From assembly GCF_030549615.1 (NCBI RefSeq), contig NZ_CP130832.1:4352001-4416000 (forward strand): 64,000 nt of DNA, given 5' to 3'. Below the pieces are notes generated by a model that saw only the letters and a program-made list of their open reading frames with translations, ran no database searches and had not been told where the DNA came from. Made by a program: the position numbers and the translations under genes. This document shows positions 9,702 through 19,751 of this stretch, in pieces (the first letter of the stretch is position 1; the number at the start of each line of letters is the position of its first letter). The stretch is from Stenotrophomonas sp. 610A2. GTDB taxonomy: Bacteria; Pseudomonadota; Gammaproteobacteria; Xanthomonadales; Xanthomonadaceae.

Positions 9702-10310
9702 TCAAGCCCCTTTTACAAACAGGTCGCGGTGGAAGAAATAAACCTCCTGCAGCAGGAAACGCCAGCTGGTATGGAAGCTGCGGAAACGCGTGCTCGGCGT
9801 CGACGATGCCAGCGCATCGATGCCCAGCTCCCTGGACAGGCGCAGCGCGCGGGCCATGTGCAGCGGGTCGCTGACCACGATCACCTTGTGCATGTCGTGC
9901 TTCAGCATCACCTGCTTGGCCTCGACCAGGTTCTGCCGGGTGGTGCGCGAGCGGGTTTCGATCAGGATGTCCTTGCCCGGAATCTTCTGCTTCAGCGCGT
10001 AACGCCGCGCCACCTGCGACTCGGAGAAGCGCGCACCCGCGCCACCGAAGCCACCGGTGAAAATCAGCTTGGGCGCATAGCCCTGCTGGTACAGATCCAG
10101 GCCATGGCGGATGCGCTCCTCGAACACCGGCGAAGGCTTGGCATCGTAGGCCGCGGCACCAAGCACGATGATGGCGTCGGCCGGCGCGGCCTGGTCGCGG
10201 TCGCCTACCCAGATGATCCAGGCCGCCACACCCAGCAGCCACAGCAGCAACAACACACACAAGCGCCACACCCAGCCCATCAGGCCCGTGCGTCGAACTG
10301 CTGACTTCAT
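9702..10310 (-). CDS. YdcF-like (DUF218) membrane-anchored protein
   Basis: 202 residues. One N-terminal transmembrane helix (about residues 12-33) is followed by a DUF218 domain with AIIVLGAAAYDAKPSPVFEER, KLIFTGGFG, and VIVVSDPLHMARA near the end. The family includes E. coli YdcF and SanA and is linked to envelope functions. The ATG at 10310 overlaps the stop codon of the upstream dehydratase gene (ATGA), indicating translational coupling; an ATG at 10322 is the alternative. Confidence 0.82.
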   Translation of the reverse strand: MKSAVRRTGLMGWVWRLCVLLLLWLLGVAAWIIWVGDRDQAAPADAIIVLGAAAYDAKPSPVFEERIRHGLDLYQQGYAPKLIFTGGFGGAGARFSESQVARRYALKQKIPGKDILIETRSRTTRQNLVEAKQVMLKHDMHKVIVVSDPLHMARALRLSRELGIDALASSTPSTRFRSFHTSWRFLLQEVYFFHRDLFVKGA

Positions 10311-11269
10311 GCCTGCACCCATGGCAAGGCATCCAGGTCCACGTTGCCGCCGGACAGCACCAAACCCACGCTGCGTCCGACAAAGCGCTGCGGCTGTGCC
10401 AGCACTGCTGCCAGGGTGATCGCCGAGGACGGCTCAACGGTCTGCTTCATTACCTGCCAGATCAGCCGCATCGCGGCCACGGTATCGGCATCGTCCACGC
10501 TGATCACGTGTGCCGCGCCGTGCAGCAGCTCGAAATTCGGTGCACCCAGCGCACCGCGCAGGCCATCGCAGAGCGTATCCGGCACGAAATCGATCAGCCG
10601 CTCGCCTGCCGCCAGTGACCGCGCGGTATCGGCCGCACCGGCAGGTTCGGCCAGCACCAGCTCGCAATTGGGCAACAGCTGCTGCATCGCCAGCAGGCTG
10701 CCAGCGGCCAGGCCACCGCCGCCGACCGGCACCACCAATACGTCCAACTGGGTCCCCGCTTGGCGGATCAGTTCCAGCACGGCGGTGCCCTGCCCGGCGA
10801 TTACCCGCGGGTCGGCGTAGGGATGAACCAGGGTTGCGCCGGTTTCCCGCTGCACGCGCAGGCATTCCGCCTCGCGCGCGGCCTGGGTTGGCGCGCAGCG
10901 CCACAGCGTGGCCTGGTTGCGCTCGATATTGGCCAACTTGGCCGCCACCGCGCCCTCAGGCACCACCACGTGGCAGGGAATCCCGCGCGAGTGCGCCGCC
11001 AGCGCCAGTGCTGCGCCATGGTTGCCCGAGGAATGGGTCACCACACCGTGCCGTGCGTGCTCCACATCCAGCGACCACACCGCGTTGCAGGCCCCGCGGA
11101 ACTTGAACGCGCCGCTGCGCTGCAGGTGTTCAGCCTTGAAATGCAGGCTGGCGCCAGCCAGCGCATCCAGCGCGCGCGAGCGCAGCACCGGGGTGACCGT
11201 CGCGTGGGCGGCGATGCGTGCCGCTGCCGCCAGAACCTCGGCAAATCCGGGCAGGGGGAGTTCATTCAT
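10307..11269 (-). CDS. PLP-dependent threonine/serine dehydratase-like enzyme
   Basis: 320 residues of fold-type II PLP enzyme. The Schiff-base lysine lies in SGAFKFRGA, and SSGNHG, GGGGLAAG and SGGNVD form the phosphate and pyridine binding loops. No regulatory ACT domain follows, so this is the short catabolic type (serine/threonine dehydratase, serine racemase or threo-3-hydroxyaspartate ammonia-lyase) rather than biosynthetic IlvA. It is the first gene of a minus-strand set with the YdcF-like gene. Confidence 0.82.
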   Translation of the reverse strand: MNELPLPGFAEVLAAAARIAAHATVTPVLRSRALDALAGASLHFKAEHLQRSGAFKFRGACNAVWSLDVEHARHGVVTHSSGNHGAALALAAHSRGIPCHVVVPEGAVAAKLANIERNQATLWRCAPTQAAREAECLRVQRETGATLVHPYADPRVIAGQGTAVLELIRQAGTQLDVLVVPVGGGGLAAGSLLAMQQLLPNCELVLAEPAGAADTARSLAAGERLIDFVPDTLCDGLRGALGAPNFELLHGAAHVISVDDADTVAAMRLIWQVMKQTVEPSSAITLAAVLAQPQRFVGRSVGLVLSGGNVDLDALPWVQA

Positions 11270-11412
11270 GCTCAAAGGTTAGCCCACGCCCCGGCCCTGC
11301 GACCATCTCATCTGCGCACACGTTGTATGTTCAGCCATGTAGATGCGAATTAAGGGTCGATTCAACGCTGCGGCCCGAAGCTGGATGCCATACCCACCAG
11401 GGGGGACCTTTC

Positions 11413-12045
11413 ATGATCAAGCGCCTGATTATTTCCACCGGCCTGTTGCTGGGCCTGTCCGGCTGTGCCTCGTACGACTACGTGGGCGGCGGCTCGGGCG
11501 GCTATTACCACGGCGCCCCCTCGGTGCAGTACAGCTATCCGTACGGCTACCCGAACAGTGGCTACGGTTATGGCGGCTACGGCGGTTATGGCTATGGCAG
11601 TGGCTATTACGGCTACGGCAACTACGGTTACCCGGTGTACCGGCCCAACTACAACCGCCCGCGCCCGCCGTATCACGGCAACGGCCCGCGTCCACCGGGC
11701 AATGGCAACGGCCATGGCCCGCGCCCGGGCGGCGGCGACCACAACCATGGCGGTAACGGCCCACGCCCGCCGGGCAACGGCAATGGCGGCAACGACGGGC
11801 GCCCGACCCGGCCGCCACCGCCGGTCAATGGCGGCGGCAACAAGTCGCCGTGGCGCAACCTGGACAACCTGAGCCGTCCGCCGCCGCGTGCCAACAACCA
11901 GCCAATGCAGCGCGCCCAGCCCATGCAGCAGGCGGTGCAGCGCCCCCAGCCTGCGGCTCGCCCGGCTATTCAGGCACGGCCGATGCCGGCCCGACAGGCG
12001 TCACAATCCCGGCAGCCGAGCGGCGTCCGTATCCAGGAACGATAA
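11413..12045 (+). CDS. Gly/Tyr- and Pro-rich lipoprotein
   Basis: 210 residues with a lipoprotein signal (ISTGLLLGLSGC, Cys at about residue 20). The mature part has a Gly-Tyr-rich low-complexity segment (GYGYGGYGGYGYGSGYYGYG type), then repeated PRPPGNGNG units, then a Gln/Pro/Ala-rich tail. A GGGGG Shine-Dalgarno precedes the ATG. Such composition suggests a flexible, surface or periplasmic structural protein; no enzymatic domain is visible. Confidence 0.8.
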   Translation: MIKRLIISTGLLLGLSGCASYDYVGGGSGGYYHGAPSVQYSYPYGYPNSGYGYGGYGGYGYGSGYYGYGNYGYPVYRPNYNRPRPPYHGNGPRPPGNGNGHGPRPGGGDHNHGGNGPRPPGNGNGGNDGRPTRPPPPVNGGGNKSPWRNLDNLSRPPPRANNQPMQRAQPMQQAVQRPQPAARPAIQARPMPARQASQSRQPSGVRIQER

Positions 12046-12204
12046 AAAGGTTGCAATTGGCGTAAATGCAGGCATTCTTGGTCCCACGGGTGACCGCTAA
12101 CGTCGCATAGTGACCCAACCGGTCCCGCCCAGACAGTTCAATGTCGATGTCCGCCAGGAAATCTGGATCCCCCCTGTTCCGGCCCTGTCGGACATCGGCG
12201 CCTA

Positions 12205-12244
12205 AAAAGACAAAGCCCCGGCCTAGGCCGGGGCTTTGTCTTTT
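12205..12244. terminator. Bidirectional terminator, 20-bp perfect palindrome
   Basis: Self-complementary sequence centred at 12224/12225 (AAAAGACAAAGCCCCGGCCT and complement) with A-tract and T-tract at the two ends. It ends the lipoprotein transcript and insulates mnmG. Confidence 0.8.
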
Positions 12245-12245
12245 A

Positions 12246-12535
12246 ACGCTTTCCCGCCAAGGCGGGCCCTGCTGGATTGCAAGGCCGGTAGTCCCCCGAC
12301 TACCGGCCCCCTGCTACCCCAACGTACGCTTCGGTCGGCCCCTGTTCCAATTCCGACCTTGTTGCGCCTATGTCGCATGCCACGTTGGGTGCAATGTATT
12401 AACTGCAGGTTGCGTGCCAACTTTAGGGCTGATGCGTACCTGATTGCGGTTGGCGGTAAAATCACCATATGCACCGTCACATCGTGGGAATACCCCGCTG
12501 ACGGACTTCACACTTTCTTGACCGATCTCACGCCC
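12246..12535 (+). other. Leader/promoter region of mnmG, no gene seen
   Basis: About 290 bp without a convincing ORF. It holds a small inverted repeat (GGCCGGTAGTC ... GACTACCGGCC at about 12282-12309) and a possible sigma70 promoter TTGCGG (12444) - 18 bp - TATGCA (12468). The hairpin could be a leader structure; nothing identifies a riboswitch. Confidence 0.35.
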
Positions 12536-14425
12536 ATGAGCGACTCCTTCTACCGTTACGACGTCATCGTCATTGGCGGCGGCCACGCTGGCACCGAAGC
12601 GGCCCTGGCCGCAGCGCGTGGCGGCGCCCGCACCCTGCTGCTGACCCACAACGTCGAAACCGTCGGCGCGATGAGCTGCAACCCGGCCATCGGCGGCATC
12701 GGCAAGGGCCACCTGGTCAAGGAAATCGATGCGCTGGGCGGGGCCATGGCACATGCTGCCGACCGCGCCGGCATCCAGTGGCGCACGCTCAATGCCTCCA
12801 AGGGCCCGGCCGTGCGCGCCACCCGCTGCCAGGCCGATCGCAACCTGTACCGGATGGCGATCCGCGGCATTGTCGAGGCGCAGCCGAACCTGACCTTGTT
12901 CCAGGCGGCGGTGGACGACCTGATCATTGAAGGCGACGCCGTACGCGGCGCCATCACCCAGACCGGCCTGAGCTTCCACGCCGCTGCCGTGGTCCTGACC
13001 GCCGGCACCTTCCTGGCCGGCAAGATCCACATCGGCGAGACCCAGTACACCGCCGGCCGCATGGGCGACCCGCCGGCAACCACGCTGGCCGCCCGCCTGC
13101 GCGAGCGCCCGTTCGTCATTGACCGCCTGAAGACCGGTACGCCGCCGCGCATCGACGGCCGTTCGCTGGACTACAGCGTGATGGACGAACAGCCCGGCGA
13201 CGATCCGCTGCCGGTGATGTCCTACCTTGGCGATGTCCGCGAGCATCCGCAGCAGGTGAGCTGCTGGATCACCCATACCAGCGAGCGCACCCACGACATC
13301 ATCCGTGGCGCCCTGCACCGCTCGCCGCTGTACAGCGGCCAGATCGAAGGCATCGGCCCGCGCTACTGCCCGTCGATCGAGGACAAGGTGGTGCGCTTCG
13401 CCGAGAAGAACAGCCACCAGATCTTCGTCGAGCCGGAAGGTCTGGACGTGGTCGAGATCTATCCCAACGGCATCTCCACCTCGCTGCCGTTCGACGTGCA
13501 GCTGGAACTGGTACGCAGCATCCGAGGTTTCGAGCAGGCGCATATCACCCGCCCCGGCTACGCGATCGAATACGACTTCTTCGATCCACGCGGCTTGAAG
13601 AACACGCTGGAAACCCGTCAGGTCAACGGCCTGTTCTTCGCCGGCCAGATCAACGGCACCACAGGCTATGAAGAAGCCGGCGCGCAGGGCCTGCTGGCCG
13701 GCATCAACGCCGCGTTGTTCGTGCAGGGCAAGGACGGCTGGTGCCCGCGTCGCGATGAAGCGTACATCGGTGTGCTGGTCGATGACCTGATCACCCACGG
13801 CACCAGCGAGCCCTACCGCATGTTCACCAGCCGCGCCGAATACCGGCTGCAGCTGCGCGAAGACAATGCCGATACCCGCCTGACCCCGAAAGGTCGCGAG
13901 TTGGGCCTGGTCGATGACCGCCGCTGGTCGGCGTTTGAAACCAAGCAGGCCGCCGTCGCCAGTGAAAGCGCACGTCTGCGTGGTATCTGGGCAACGCCTG
14001 GCAACGCGCTCGGCCGCGAAGTCGCCGAAGCCACCGGCGTGGCCGTCAGCCGCGAAACCAATGTGCTGGACCTGATCAAGCGCCCGGAACTGGATTACGC
14101 CAAGTTGATGCAGGTGCCCTCACTCGGGCCGGGTGTTGATGATGCGCGCGTGGCCGAGCAGGTGGAGATCAGCGTCAAGTACGCCGGCTACCTTGACCGT
14201 CAGCGTGATGAAATTGAACGCTCACAACGGCACGAGAACACCGTCATCGTCGAAGGTTTCGACTTTGCTTCGGTGCGTGGCTTGTCGGCTGAGGCATTGC
14301 AGAAGCTGGAACGGGTGCGCCCGCAGACGATTGGCCAGGCGCAGCGTATTCCGGGGATGACACCGGCAGCGATCTCCTTGTTGCTGGTGCATCTGGAGCG
14401 GGCGCGACGCGGCAAGGTGGCTTGA
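12536..14425 (+). CDS. mnmG: tRNA uridine-5-carboxymethylaminomethyl modification enzyme MnmG
   Basis: 629 residues, the usual MnmG/GidA length. The FAD-binding dinucleotide motif [20 protein letters not shown] is at the N-terminus, followed by [16 protein letters not shown], and a late PEATTRP-type region with [16 protein letters not shown]. With MnmE it installs the cmnm5 group on wobble uridines of several tRNAs. The ATG at 12536 gives the family N-terminus ([10 protein letters not shown]); a long upstream open frame is the untranslated leader. Confidence 0.96.
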   Translation: MSDSFYRYDVIVIGGGHAGTEAALAAARGGARTLLLTHNVETVGAMSCNPAIGGIGKGHLVKEIDALGGAMAHAADRAGIQWRTLNASKGPAVRATRCQADRNLYRMAIRGIVEAQPNLTLFQAAVDDLIIEGDAVRGAITQTGLSFHAAAVVLTAGTFLAGKIHIGETQYTAGRMGDPPATTLAARLRERPFVIDRLKTGTPPRIDGRSLDYSVMDEQPGDDPLPVMSYLGDVREHPQQVSCWITHTSERTHDIIRGALHRSPLYSGQIEGIGPRYCPSIEDKVVRFAEKNSHQIFVEPEGLDVVEIYPNGISTSLPFDVQLELVRSIRGFEQAHITRPGYAIEYDFFDPRGLKNTLETRQVNGLFFAGQINGTTGYEEAGAQGLLAGINAALFVQGKDGWCPRRDEAYIGVLVDDLITHGTSEPYRMFTSRAEYRLQLREDNADTRLTPKGRELGLVDDRRWSAFETKQAAVASESARLRGIWATPGNALGREVAEATGVAVSRETNVLDLIKRPELDYAKLMQVPSLGPGVDDARVAEQVEISVKYAGYLDRQRDEIERSQRHENTVIVEGFDFASVRGLSAEALQKLERVRPQTIGQAQRIPGMTPAAISLLLVHLERARRGKVA

Positions 14426-14466
14426 GGTTCTGATTTGGTTGATGGCGGTAGGAGCCTAGGAGCTTT

Positions 14467-14597
14467 ACCCCTCCCCAACCCTCCCCTCCGCCTTCGGCGC
14501 AAGGGCGGGGCTGTTTCGCGCGTTCCTTCAGATGGCGAAGCGCTGCTTCTACCCCCTCCGTTGCGCCGAAGGCGGAGGGGAGGGTTGGGGAGGGGTG
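14467..14597. repeat. Inverted pair of CCCTCCC-type palindromic repeats
   Basis: Two copies of the GC-rich repeat in opposite orientation (CCCCTCCCCAACCCTCCCC at the left, the complementary GGGGAGGGTTGGGGAGGGG at the right), so the whole 131 bp could fold as a long hairpin. The region between mnmG and the next gene (14426-14767) contains nothing else recognisable. Confidence 0.75.
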
Positions 14598-14767
14598 CCG
14601 TTCGCGACCATTCCAACGTCGACCGCGCAACGTCGCTCACATCAATGCATCTCCGCTGCACCTGATTTCCAGACAAATACCAAACCACCTGAAGCCAACC
14701 GCGCAAAGCCGCAACCAAGCCGCGCGTTATCATGCGCATCAACGCCTCACCGACATCGAACACCACC

Positions 14768-15307
14768 ATGCCCGCACTACGCCCTTTCCTGGATAAAACC
14801 CCCACCCTCGGCGAGCGCGTCTATATCGACGAGGCCTGCACCATCATCGGTGATGTGCAGATTGGCGACGATGCGTCGGTGTGGCCGGGTACGGTGATCC
14901 GCGGTGATGTGAACTACGTGCGCATCGGTGCGCGCACCAATGTGCAGGACGGCACCATCATCCATGTCAGCCACGACAGCCCCTACAACAAGGGTGGCTA
15001 CCCGACGCTGATCGGCGAAGGCGTCACTGTCGGCCATGGCTGCATCATCCACGCCTGCACCATCGGTGATTACTGCCTGATCGGCATGGGTGCCTGCATC
15101 CTCGATGGCGCGGTGATCGAAGCCAATGCCTTCATCGCCGCCGGTGCGGTGGTCGGGCCGGGCAAGGTGGTGCGCAGCGGCGAGTTGTGGGCCGGCAACC
15201 CTGCGCGGTTGATGCGCCAGCTCAGCGAGAAGGATATCGAGGGCCTGCGCTATTCGGCCGACCACTACGTCAGGGTCAAGGACCAGTACCGCGGCATGCA
15301 GGGCTGA
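14768..15307 (+). CDS. Gamma-carbonic anhydrase / YrdA-like hexapeptide-repeat protein
   Basis: 179 residues forming a left-handed beta-helix of hexapeptide repeats. The metal ligands are visible: His in TIIHVSHDSP, and two His in GVTVGHGCIIHACTIGD. RGDVNYVRIG is the family signature. YrdA/PaaY-type proteins bind zinc or iron; whether this one hydrates CO2 is uncertain. An in-frame ATG at 14732 is an alternative start. Confidence 0.88.
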   Translation: MPALRPFLDKTPTLGERVYIDEACTIIGDVQIGDDASVWPGTVIRGDVNYVRIGARTNVQDGTIIHVSHDSPYNKGGYPTLIGEGVTVGHGCIIHACTIGDYCLIGMGACILDGAVIEANAFIAAGAVVGPGKVVRSGELWAGNPARLMRQLSEKDIEGLRYSADHYVRVKDQYRGMQG

Positions 15308-15384
15308 GCCGTCAGGCATTGTCGGCAAGCACCTTGCGGGTGCACACTGCCGGCCCGGCGTGGGGACGCCTTTGAGGGTTTGAC

Positions 15385-16305
15385 ATGAAGTCGATGAAAA
15401 TCGTGGCGCAGCGCCTGTTGGCTGCTGTGGCACTGTTGTGTGTGGTTTCCTTTGCCGCCTCTGCCCAGGACGCTGCCCAGGAAGAACAGGGCATGAGCGC
15501 GGAGCAGTTCGAGCAGTCGCTGCAGTTCCGCAGCGGGCAGATCGAGGTACCCGAGGCACGGGCCCACTTCAATTTGAATGACGAGTTCCGCTATCTGGAC
15601 AAGGCCGATGCGCGCCGTGTGCTGGAAGACATGTGGGGCAATCCGCCCGATGACAGCGTGCTCGGCATGATCGTGCCGCGCAGCCCAGGCTTGAACGATC
15701 AGGGCAGCTGGGCCGTGGTGGTGACCTGGTCCGACGATGGCTACGTGTCGGACGAAGATGCGAGCAAGATCGACTACGACGATCTGCTCAAGACCATGCA
15801 GGCCGATACCCGCGACAGCAACCCGGAGCGCATCAAGGCCGGCTACGGCTCGCTCGATCTGGTGGGCTGGGCGGTACCGCCGCGTTACGAAGCCGGCAGC
15901 AAGAAGCTCTATTGGGCGCGCGAGCTGGCCTTCAACGACCAGCCCGATCACACGCTCAACTACGACATCCGCGTGCTCGGCCGGCACGGTTACCTGAGCT
16001 TGAATGCCGTTTCCGGGATGACCGAACTGGCAACCGTGCGCGACGGCATGGACAAACTGCTGCCAATGGCTGAGTTCGACCAGGGCGCGCGCTACGCCGA
16101 CCACAACCCCAGCACCGACAAGGTCGCCGCCTACGGTGTGGCTACGCTGATCGGCGGTGGGCTGGCGGCCAAGGCTGGGCTGTTCGCCAAGCTCGGCCTG
16201 CTGTTGGCCAAGTTCTGGAAGCTGCTGCTGATCGGCGTGCTGTTCCTCGGCGGCGCGATCAGGAAGCTGTTCGTGCGCGGCGACGACAACCGCACCGTGC
16301 GCTGA
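15385..16305 (+). CDS. DUF2167 family secreted/membrane protein
   Basis: 306 residues. A signal peptide (VAQRLLAAVALLCVVSFAASA) is followed by a DUF2167 domain: WGNPPDDSVLGMIVP, WAVVVTWSDDGYVSDEDA, IDYDDLL, and YDIRVLGRHGYLSLNAV. The C-terminus has a glycine-rich hydrophobic segment around residues 252-290 that should anchor it in the membrane, ending in a basic tail. Function is unknown. A weak hairpin separates it from the downstream RDD operon. Confidence 0.85.
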   Translation: MKSMKIVAQRLLAAVALLCVVSFAASAQDAAQEEQGMSAEQFEQSLQFRSGQIEVPEARAHFNLNDEFRYLDKADARRVLEDMWGNPPDDSVLGMIVPRSPGLNDQGSWAVVVTWSDDGYVSDEDASKIDYDDLLKTMQADTRDSNPERIKAGYGSLDLVGWAVPPRYEAGSKKLYWARELAFNDQPDHTLNYDIRVLGRHGYLSLNAVSGMTELATVRDGMDKLLPMAEFDQGARYADHNPSTDKVAAYGVATLIGGGLAAKAGLFAKLGLLLAKFWKLLLIGVLFLGGAIRKLFVRGDDNRTVR

Positions 16306-16308
16306 CGC

Positions 16309-16350
16309 CAACCTCACCCAGTCCATCATTTCCGGGGTGGGCTGGGTTTT
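16309..16350 (+). terminator. Probable terminator after the DUF2167 gene
   Basis: Imperfect stem CCAACCTCACCC / GGGTGGGCTGGG (about 10 of 12 pairs, counting wobble) followed by TTTTCG. Confidence 0.45.
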
Positions 16351-16487
16351 CGTGCTGCCGCCAGCTAAAGTCAGCACTCTGATAGGGACGTAGCAGAGAC
16401 ACGAATGCCACAGGCATCCGTCCGGGCTGGACTCCGGGCTTCCATTGGCCGCATGCACCACCAGCACCTCGTGTTGGAATCATTGCA

Positions 16488-17183
16488 ATGAGCACAGCGC
16501 GGCCGATGCTGGACACCTACCGCGAGGTCATCACGCCGGAAGGCGTACCGCTGCACCTGCCCGCCGCGGGCCCGGTGCCGCGTGCATTGGCCTGGCTGAT
16601 CGACCTGTGCGTGCGCTTTGGCGTGCTGACGGTGATGAGCCCGTTGCTGATCGCGTTGGGCGAGTTTGGCCGCGGTCTGTACCTGGGGCTGATGTTCCTG
16701 ATGTTCTGGGCCTATCCGATCGTGCTGGAGGTGTGGTTCGGCCGCACCCTGGGCAAGAAGGTCATGGGCCTGCGTGTGGTCGCCCGCGATGGCGCACCAC
16801 TGGGCTGGATGCCTGCGATCGTGCGCAACCTGCTGCGCACCGTCGACGCACTTCCCTTCGGCTATGCACTGGGCCTGGTCACCTGCCTGTTCGACGCGCA
16901 TGGGCGCCGCCTTGGTGATCTGGTCGCAGGCTCGCTGGTCATCCACACATCTTCCCGTCCCGCTGTCGCACCGGCGCGCATCGATACCGTATTGGCACCT
17001 TCCCTGCCCTTGCAGCCAGGCGAGCAGGCGGCACTGGTCGCCTTCGCCGAACGCGCGCCAGGATTGTCAGCCGGGCGCCAGCGCGAGCTGGCCGATCTGG
17101 TCAGCGGGCTGAGCCAGGAGCGCGGCCAGGCCGGCGTGCTGCGCTTGTACGCAATGGCCAACTGGCTGCTGGGGCGGCGATGA
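16488..17183 (+). CDS. RDD family membrane protein
   Basis: 231 residues. RALAWLIDLCVRFG carries the RDD motif (R..D) in the first transmembrane helix, and GRTLGKKVMGLRVVARDG is the second family signature. Three or so transmembrane helices occupy residues 30-140; the C-terminal part is soluble. First gene of the six-gene overlapping operon to 23446, which suggests a shared membrane complex. Confidence 0.85.
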   Translation: MSTARPMLDTYREVITPEGVPLHLPAAGPVPRALAWLIDLCVRFGVLTVMSPLLIALGEFGRGLYLGLMFLMFWAYPIVLEVWFGRTLGKKVMGLRVVARDGAPLGWMPAIVRNLLRTVDALPFGYALGLVTCLFDAHGRRLGDLVAGSLVIHTSSRPAVAPARIDTVLAPSLPLQPGEQAALVAFAERAPGLSAGRQRELADLVSGLSQERGQAGVLRLYAMANWLLGRR

Positions 17184-18172
17184 GACAGGAACAGTTCGTC
17201 ACCCGCTACCAGCACGAATGGCAGCAGTTCGAGGACTGGCTGCAGCGTCATGGCGAGCGCTCGCGCAAGCAGCGCCAAACCAACGATCCCACCCTGCTGG
17301 GCGATGAAACCATCCCGCAGCGTTACCGCCGCCTTTGCCAGCAGCTGGCCTTGGCGCGCCGCCGCGGCTACAGCCCGCAGCTGGTGGAGCAACTGCAGCA
17401 GCTGATGCAGCGCGGCCACAATCTGCTCTACCGCACACCGGCTCCGCGCTGGCAGCGTGCGATTGAATTCCTGTTCGCCGATTTCCCGACCACCGTGCGC
17501 AGCCAGGCCGGTGCGATGTGGGTGGCCTGCGCGCTGTTCGTGCTGCCGCTGGCCGGCATTTTCGTATTGCTGCAATACAAGCCGGACCTGATCCACATGC
17601 TGATGGACCCCCACCAGGTCGCGCAGCTGGAACGCATGTACGACCCGGCCGCCGACAACCTGGGCCGCGACAGCGGCACCGACTGGGCGATGTTCGGCCA
17701 CTACATCATGAACAACATCAGCATCGGCCTGCGCACGTTCGCAAGCGGCTTGCTGGCCGGCATCGGCACCATCCTGGTGCTGCTGTTCAACGGCGTCACC
17801 ATCGGTGCGGTTGCAGGGCACCTGCAGCACATTGGCTACGGCGATCCGTTCTGGCGTTTCGTGGTCGGCCATGCACCGTTTGAGTTGACGGCCATCGTGA
17901 TTGCCGGTGGAGCAGGCCTGCAGCTGGGCCTGCGCCTGCTGGCGCCGGGCCGCAAGCGGCGCATCGATGCCTTGATCGAAGGCGGCGTGATTGGCGCGCG
18001 GCTGTGCCTGGGCGTGGCCTTCATGCTGCTGGTGGCCGCGTTCATCGAGGCCTTCTGGTCATCGATCGCGTGGGTGCCGATGTGGGGCAAGCTCAGCGTA
18101 TCGGCCGTGCTGTGGACCGTGGTGCTGCTGTGGCTGTGGCGCGGCGGACGTGGGGGTGGTCATGCGGATTGA
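17180..18172 (+). CDS. SpoIIM-like (stage II sporulation protein M family) membrane protein
   Basis: 330 residues. A soluble N-terminal helical part (about 1-100, Gln/Arg-rich) is followed by five or more transmembrane helices with FGHYIMNNISIGLRTFASG and FNGVTIGAVAG, typical of the SpoIIM superfamily also found in non-sporulating bacteria. Its ATG overlaps the RDD stop codon (ATGA). Confidence 0.85.
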   Translation: MRQEQFVTRYQHEWQQFEDWLQRHGERSRKQRQTNDPTLLGDETIPQRYRRLCQQLALARRRGYSPQLVEQLQQLMQRGHNLLYRTPAPRWQRAIEFLFADFPTTVRSQAGAMWVACALFVLPLAGIFVLLQYKPDLIHMLMDPHQVAQLERMYDPAADNLGRDSGTDWAMFGHYIMNNISIGLRTFASGLLAGIGTILVLLFNGVTIGAVAGHLQHIGYGDPFWRFVVGHAPFELTAIVIAGGAGLQLGLRLLAPGRKRRIDALIEGGVIGARLCLGVAFMLLVAAFIEAFWSSIAWVPMWGKLSVSAVLWTVVLLWLWRGGRGGGHAD

Positions 18173-19751
18173 CCAACTCGATGTCGTGCTGCGCGCCCGC
18201 TCACAGTGGGAAGCAATGGAACTGGGCACCGCCTTGGTGCGCCGCCACGCCGGGGCGATCTGGAAACCCTGGATCCTGCTGACCCTGCCCGTGTTTGCCC
18301 TGCTCAACCTGCTGGGCTGGTGGCTGGACAACTTCTGGCTGTCCAGCTTGATCCTGTGGTGGTTCAAGCCGCTGTTCGAACGTATTCCGCTGTACGTGAT
18401 TTCGCGCGGCGCATTCGGTGCCGAACCCAGCACGCGCCAGACCCTGCGCGCGCAGTGGAACTGGGGCTGGCGCGGCGTCGGTGCCTACCTCGGCTGGCGC
18501 CGGCTCAGTCCGGCGCGCTCGCTGCTGATGCCGGTCGATCTGCTCGAAGGCGGCGATGCTGCACAACGGCGCGCGCGCCGACATGCATTGGGCGGTGCCA
18601 GCTACGGCCACGCCTCGCTGCTTACCTGGGTCTGCTGGCACTTCGAGACGATGCTGCAGCTTGCCGGTGTCGCCCTGGTCTTCATGTTCGTGCCGGTGGA
18701 ATTGCTGTCCGAATCACTGCGCGCCACCTGGGAACTGATTGGCGAGGACACCCCGGCATGGGCGTGGATAGGCTTCAATCTGCTCGCATGGCTGGCCATG
18801 ACCTTGATCAGCCCGTTCTACAGCGGCGCCGGCTTTGGCCTGTACCTCAACCGCCGCACCCAGCTGGAAGCATGGGATGTGGAAATCGCCTTCCGTCGCC
18901 TGCGCGAACGCCTGGCCGGGATGGCGCCCATGCTGGTGTTGTTGCTGGCCGTGTTCGTGCTGCCATCGCTGCAGGCGCGGGCACAGGATGCGGCAGACAC
19001 GGATGCCGGCAACAGCCACGGCAATCACAAAGCCGCTGTGCAGGCAGACGCTGCTGCTGCCAGTGCAACCTCACCGCAGCGAATGTTCGGTGCTGCACCG
19101 GCTGACACCGCCGGTTTCCGCCAGGCCGCAGCACGCGCCTATGAAGATCCGCAGCTGGGCGCCAAGCGCAACGTGACCCGCTGGGTGAGGAAGGCTTCGG
19201 ACAAGACGCCCGACGCCAAGGAAGACAAAGACCGCCCCGATGCAGGCCCGATCTTCAACGCCATCGCCAAGGCGGTGGCGCTGATCGGTGAAAGCATCCT
19301 GTGGATCCTGCTCGGCGTATTGCTGCTGGTACTCGCACTCACCGCACGCTGGTGGCTGCCGTGGTTCCGTGGCGATGGCCGCAGCACCCGCGAGGTGCAG
19401 GCACCGGCAACCCAGGAGGCACTGCTGCTGCCGGAAGTACTTCCGCCCGACATCCTCGGCAGCGCCCGCCGGCTGTGGCGCGAGGGCAAGCCACGCCATG
19501 CGCTGGCATTGCTGTACCGCGCCTCGGTTGAAGTGCTGGTCGAACGCGGCAACGTGATCCTGCCACCGGGTGCCACCGAGGCGCAGTGCCTGCGTGCATC
19601 GCGCAAGATGCCGCAGGAAGCCGACCGCAGCCTGTTCGCGCGCATGGTTCGCACCTGGCAATACGCCGCCTATGCCGGCCGCCTGCCCAGCGATGAGGAA
19701 TTCGAAACGCTGACCAAGGAACTGCATCAGCAGTACGGGTGGCCGGCATGA
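18162..19751 (+). CDS. DUF4129 domain-containing multi-pass membrane protein
   Basis: 529 residues starting MRIDQLDVVLRARSQWEAME, overlapping the SpoIIM-like gene by 11 bp. The N-terminal half has several transmembrane helices. A linker rich in Asp/Ala (about residues 265-370) follows, then one more helix near SILWILLGVLLLVLA, and a C-terminal DUF4129-like domain (ARRLWREGKPRHALALLYRA ... FETLTKELHQQYG). DUF4129 proteins regularly accompany MoxR/DUF58 genes. Confidence 0.85.
   Translation: MRIDQLDVVLRARSQWEAMELGTALVRRHAGAIWKPWILLTLPVFALLNLLGWWLDNFWLSSLILWWFKPLFERIPLYVISRGAFGAEPSTRQTLRAQWNWGWRGVGAYLGWRRLSPARSLLMPVDLLEGGDAAQRRARRHALGGASYGHASLLTWVCWHFETMLQLAGVALVFMFVPVELLSESLRATWELIGEDTPAWAWIGFNLLAWLAMTLISPFYSGAGFGLYLNRRTQLEAWDVEIAFRRLRERLAGMAPMLVLLLAVFVLPSLQARAQDAADTDAGNSHGNHKAAVQADAAAASATSPQRMFGAAPADTAGFRQAAARAYEDPQLGAKRNVTRWVRKASDKTPDAKEDKDRPDAGPIFNAIAKAVALIGESILWILLGVLLLVLALTARWWLPWFRGDGRSTREVQAPATQEALLLPEVLPPDILGSARRLWREGKPRHALALLYRASVEVLVERGNVILPPGATEAQCLRASRKMPQEADRSLFARMVRTWQYAAYAGRLPSDEEFETLTKELHQQYGWPA

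Noticed and set aside
12246..12535. Long N-terminal extension of MnmG from 12236
   Set aside because: The extra 100 residues are unlike MnmG, include the terminator sequence and precede a normal family start at 12536.
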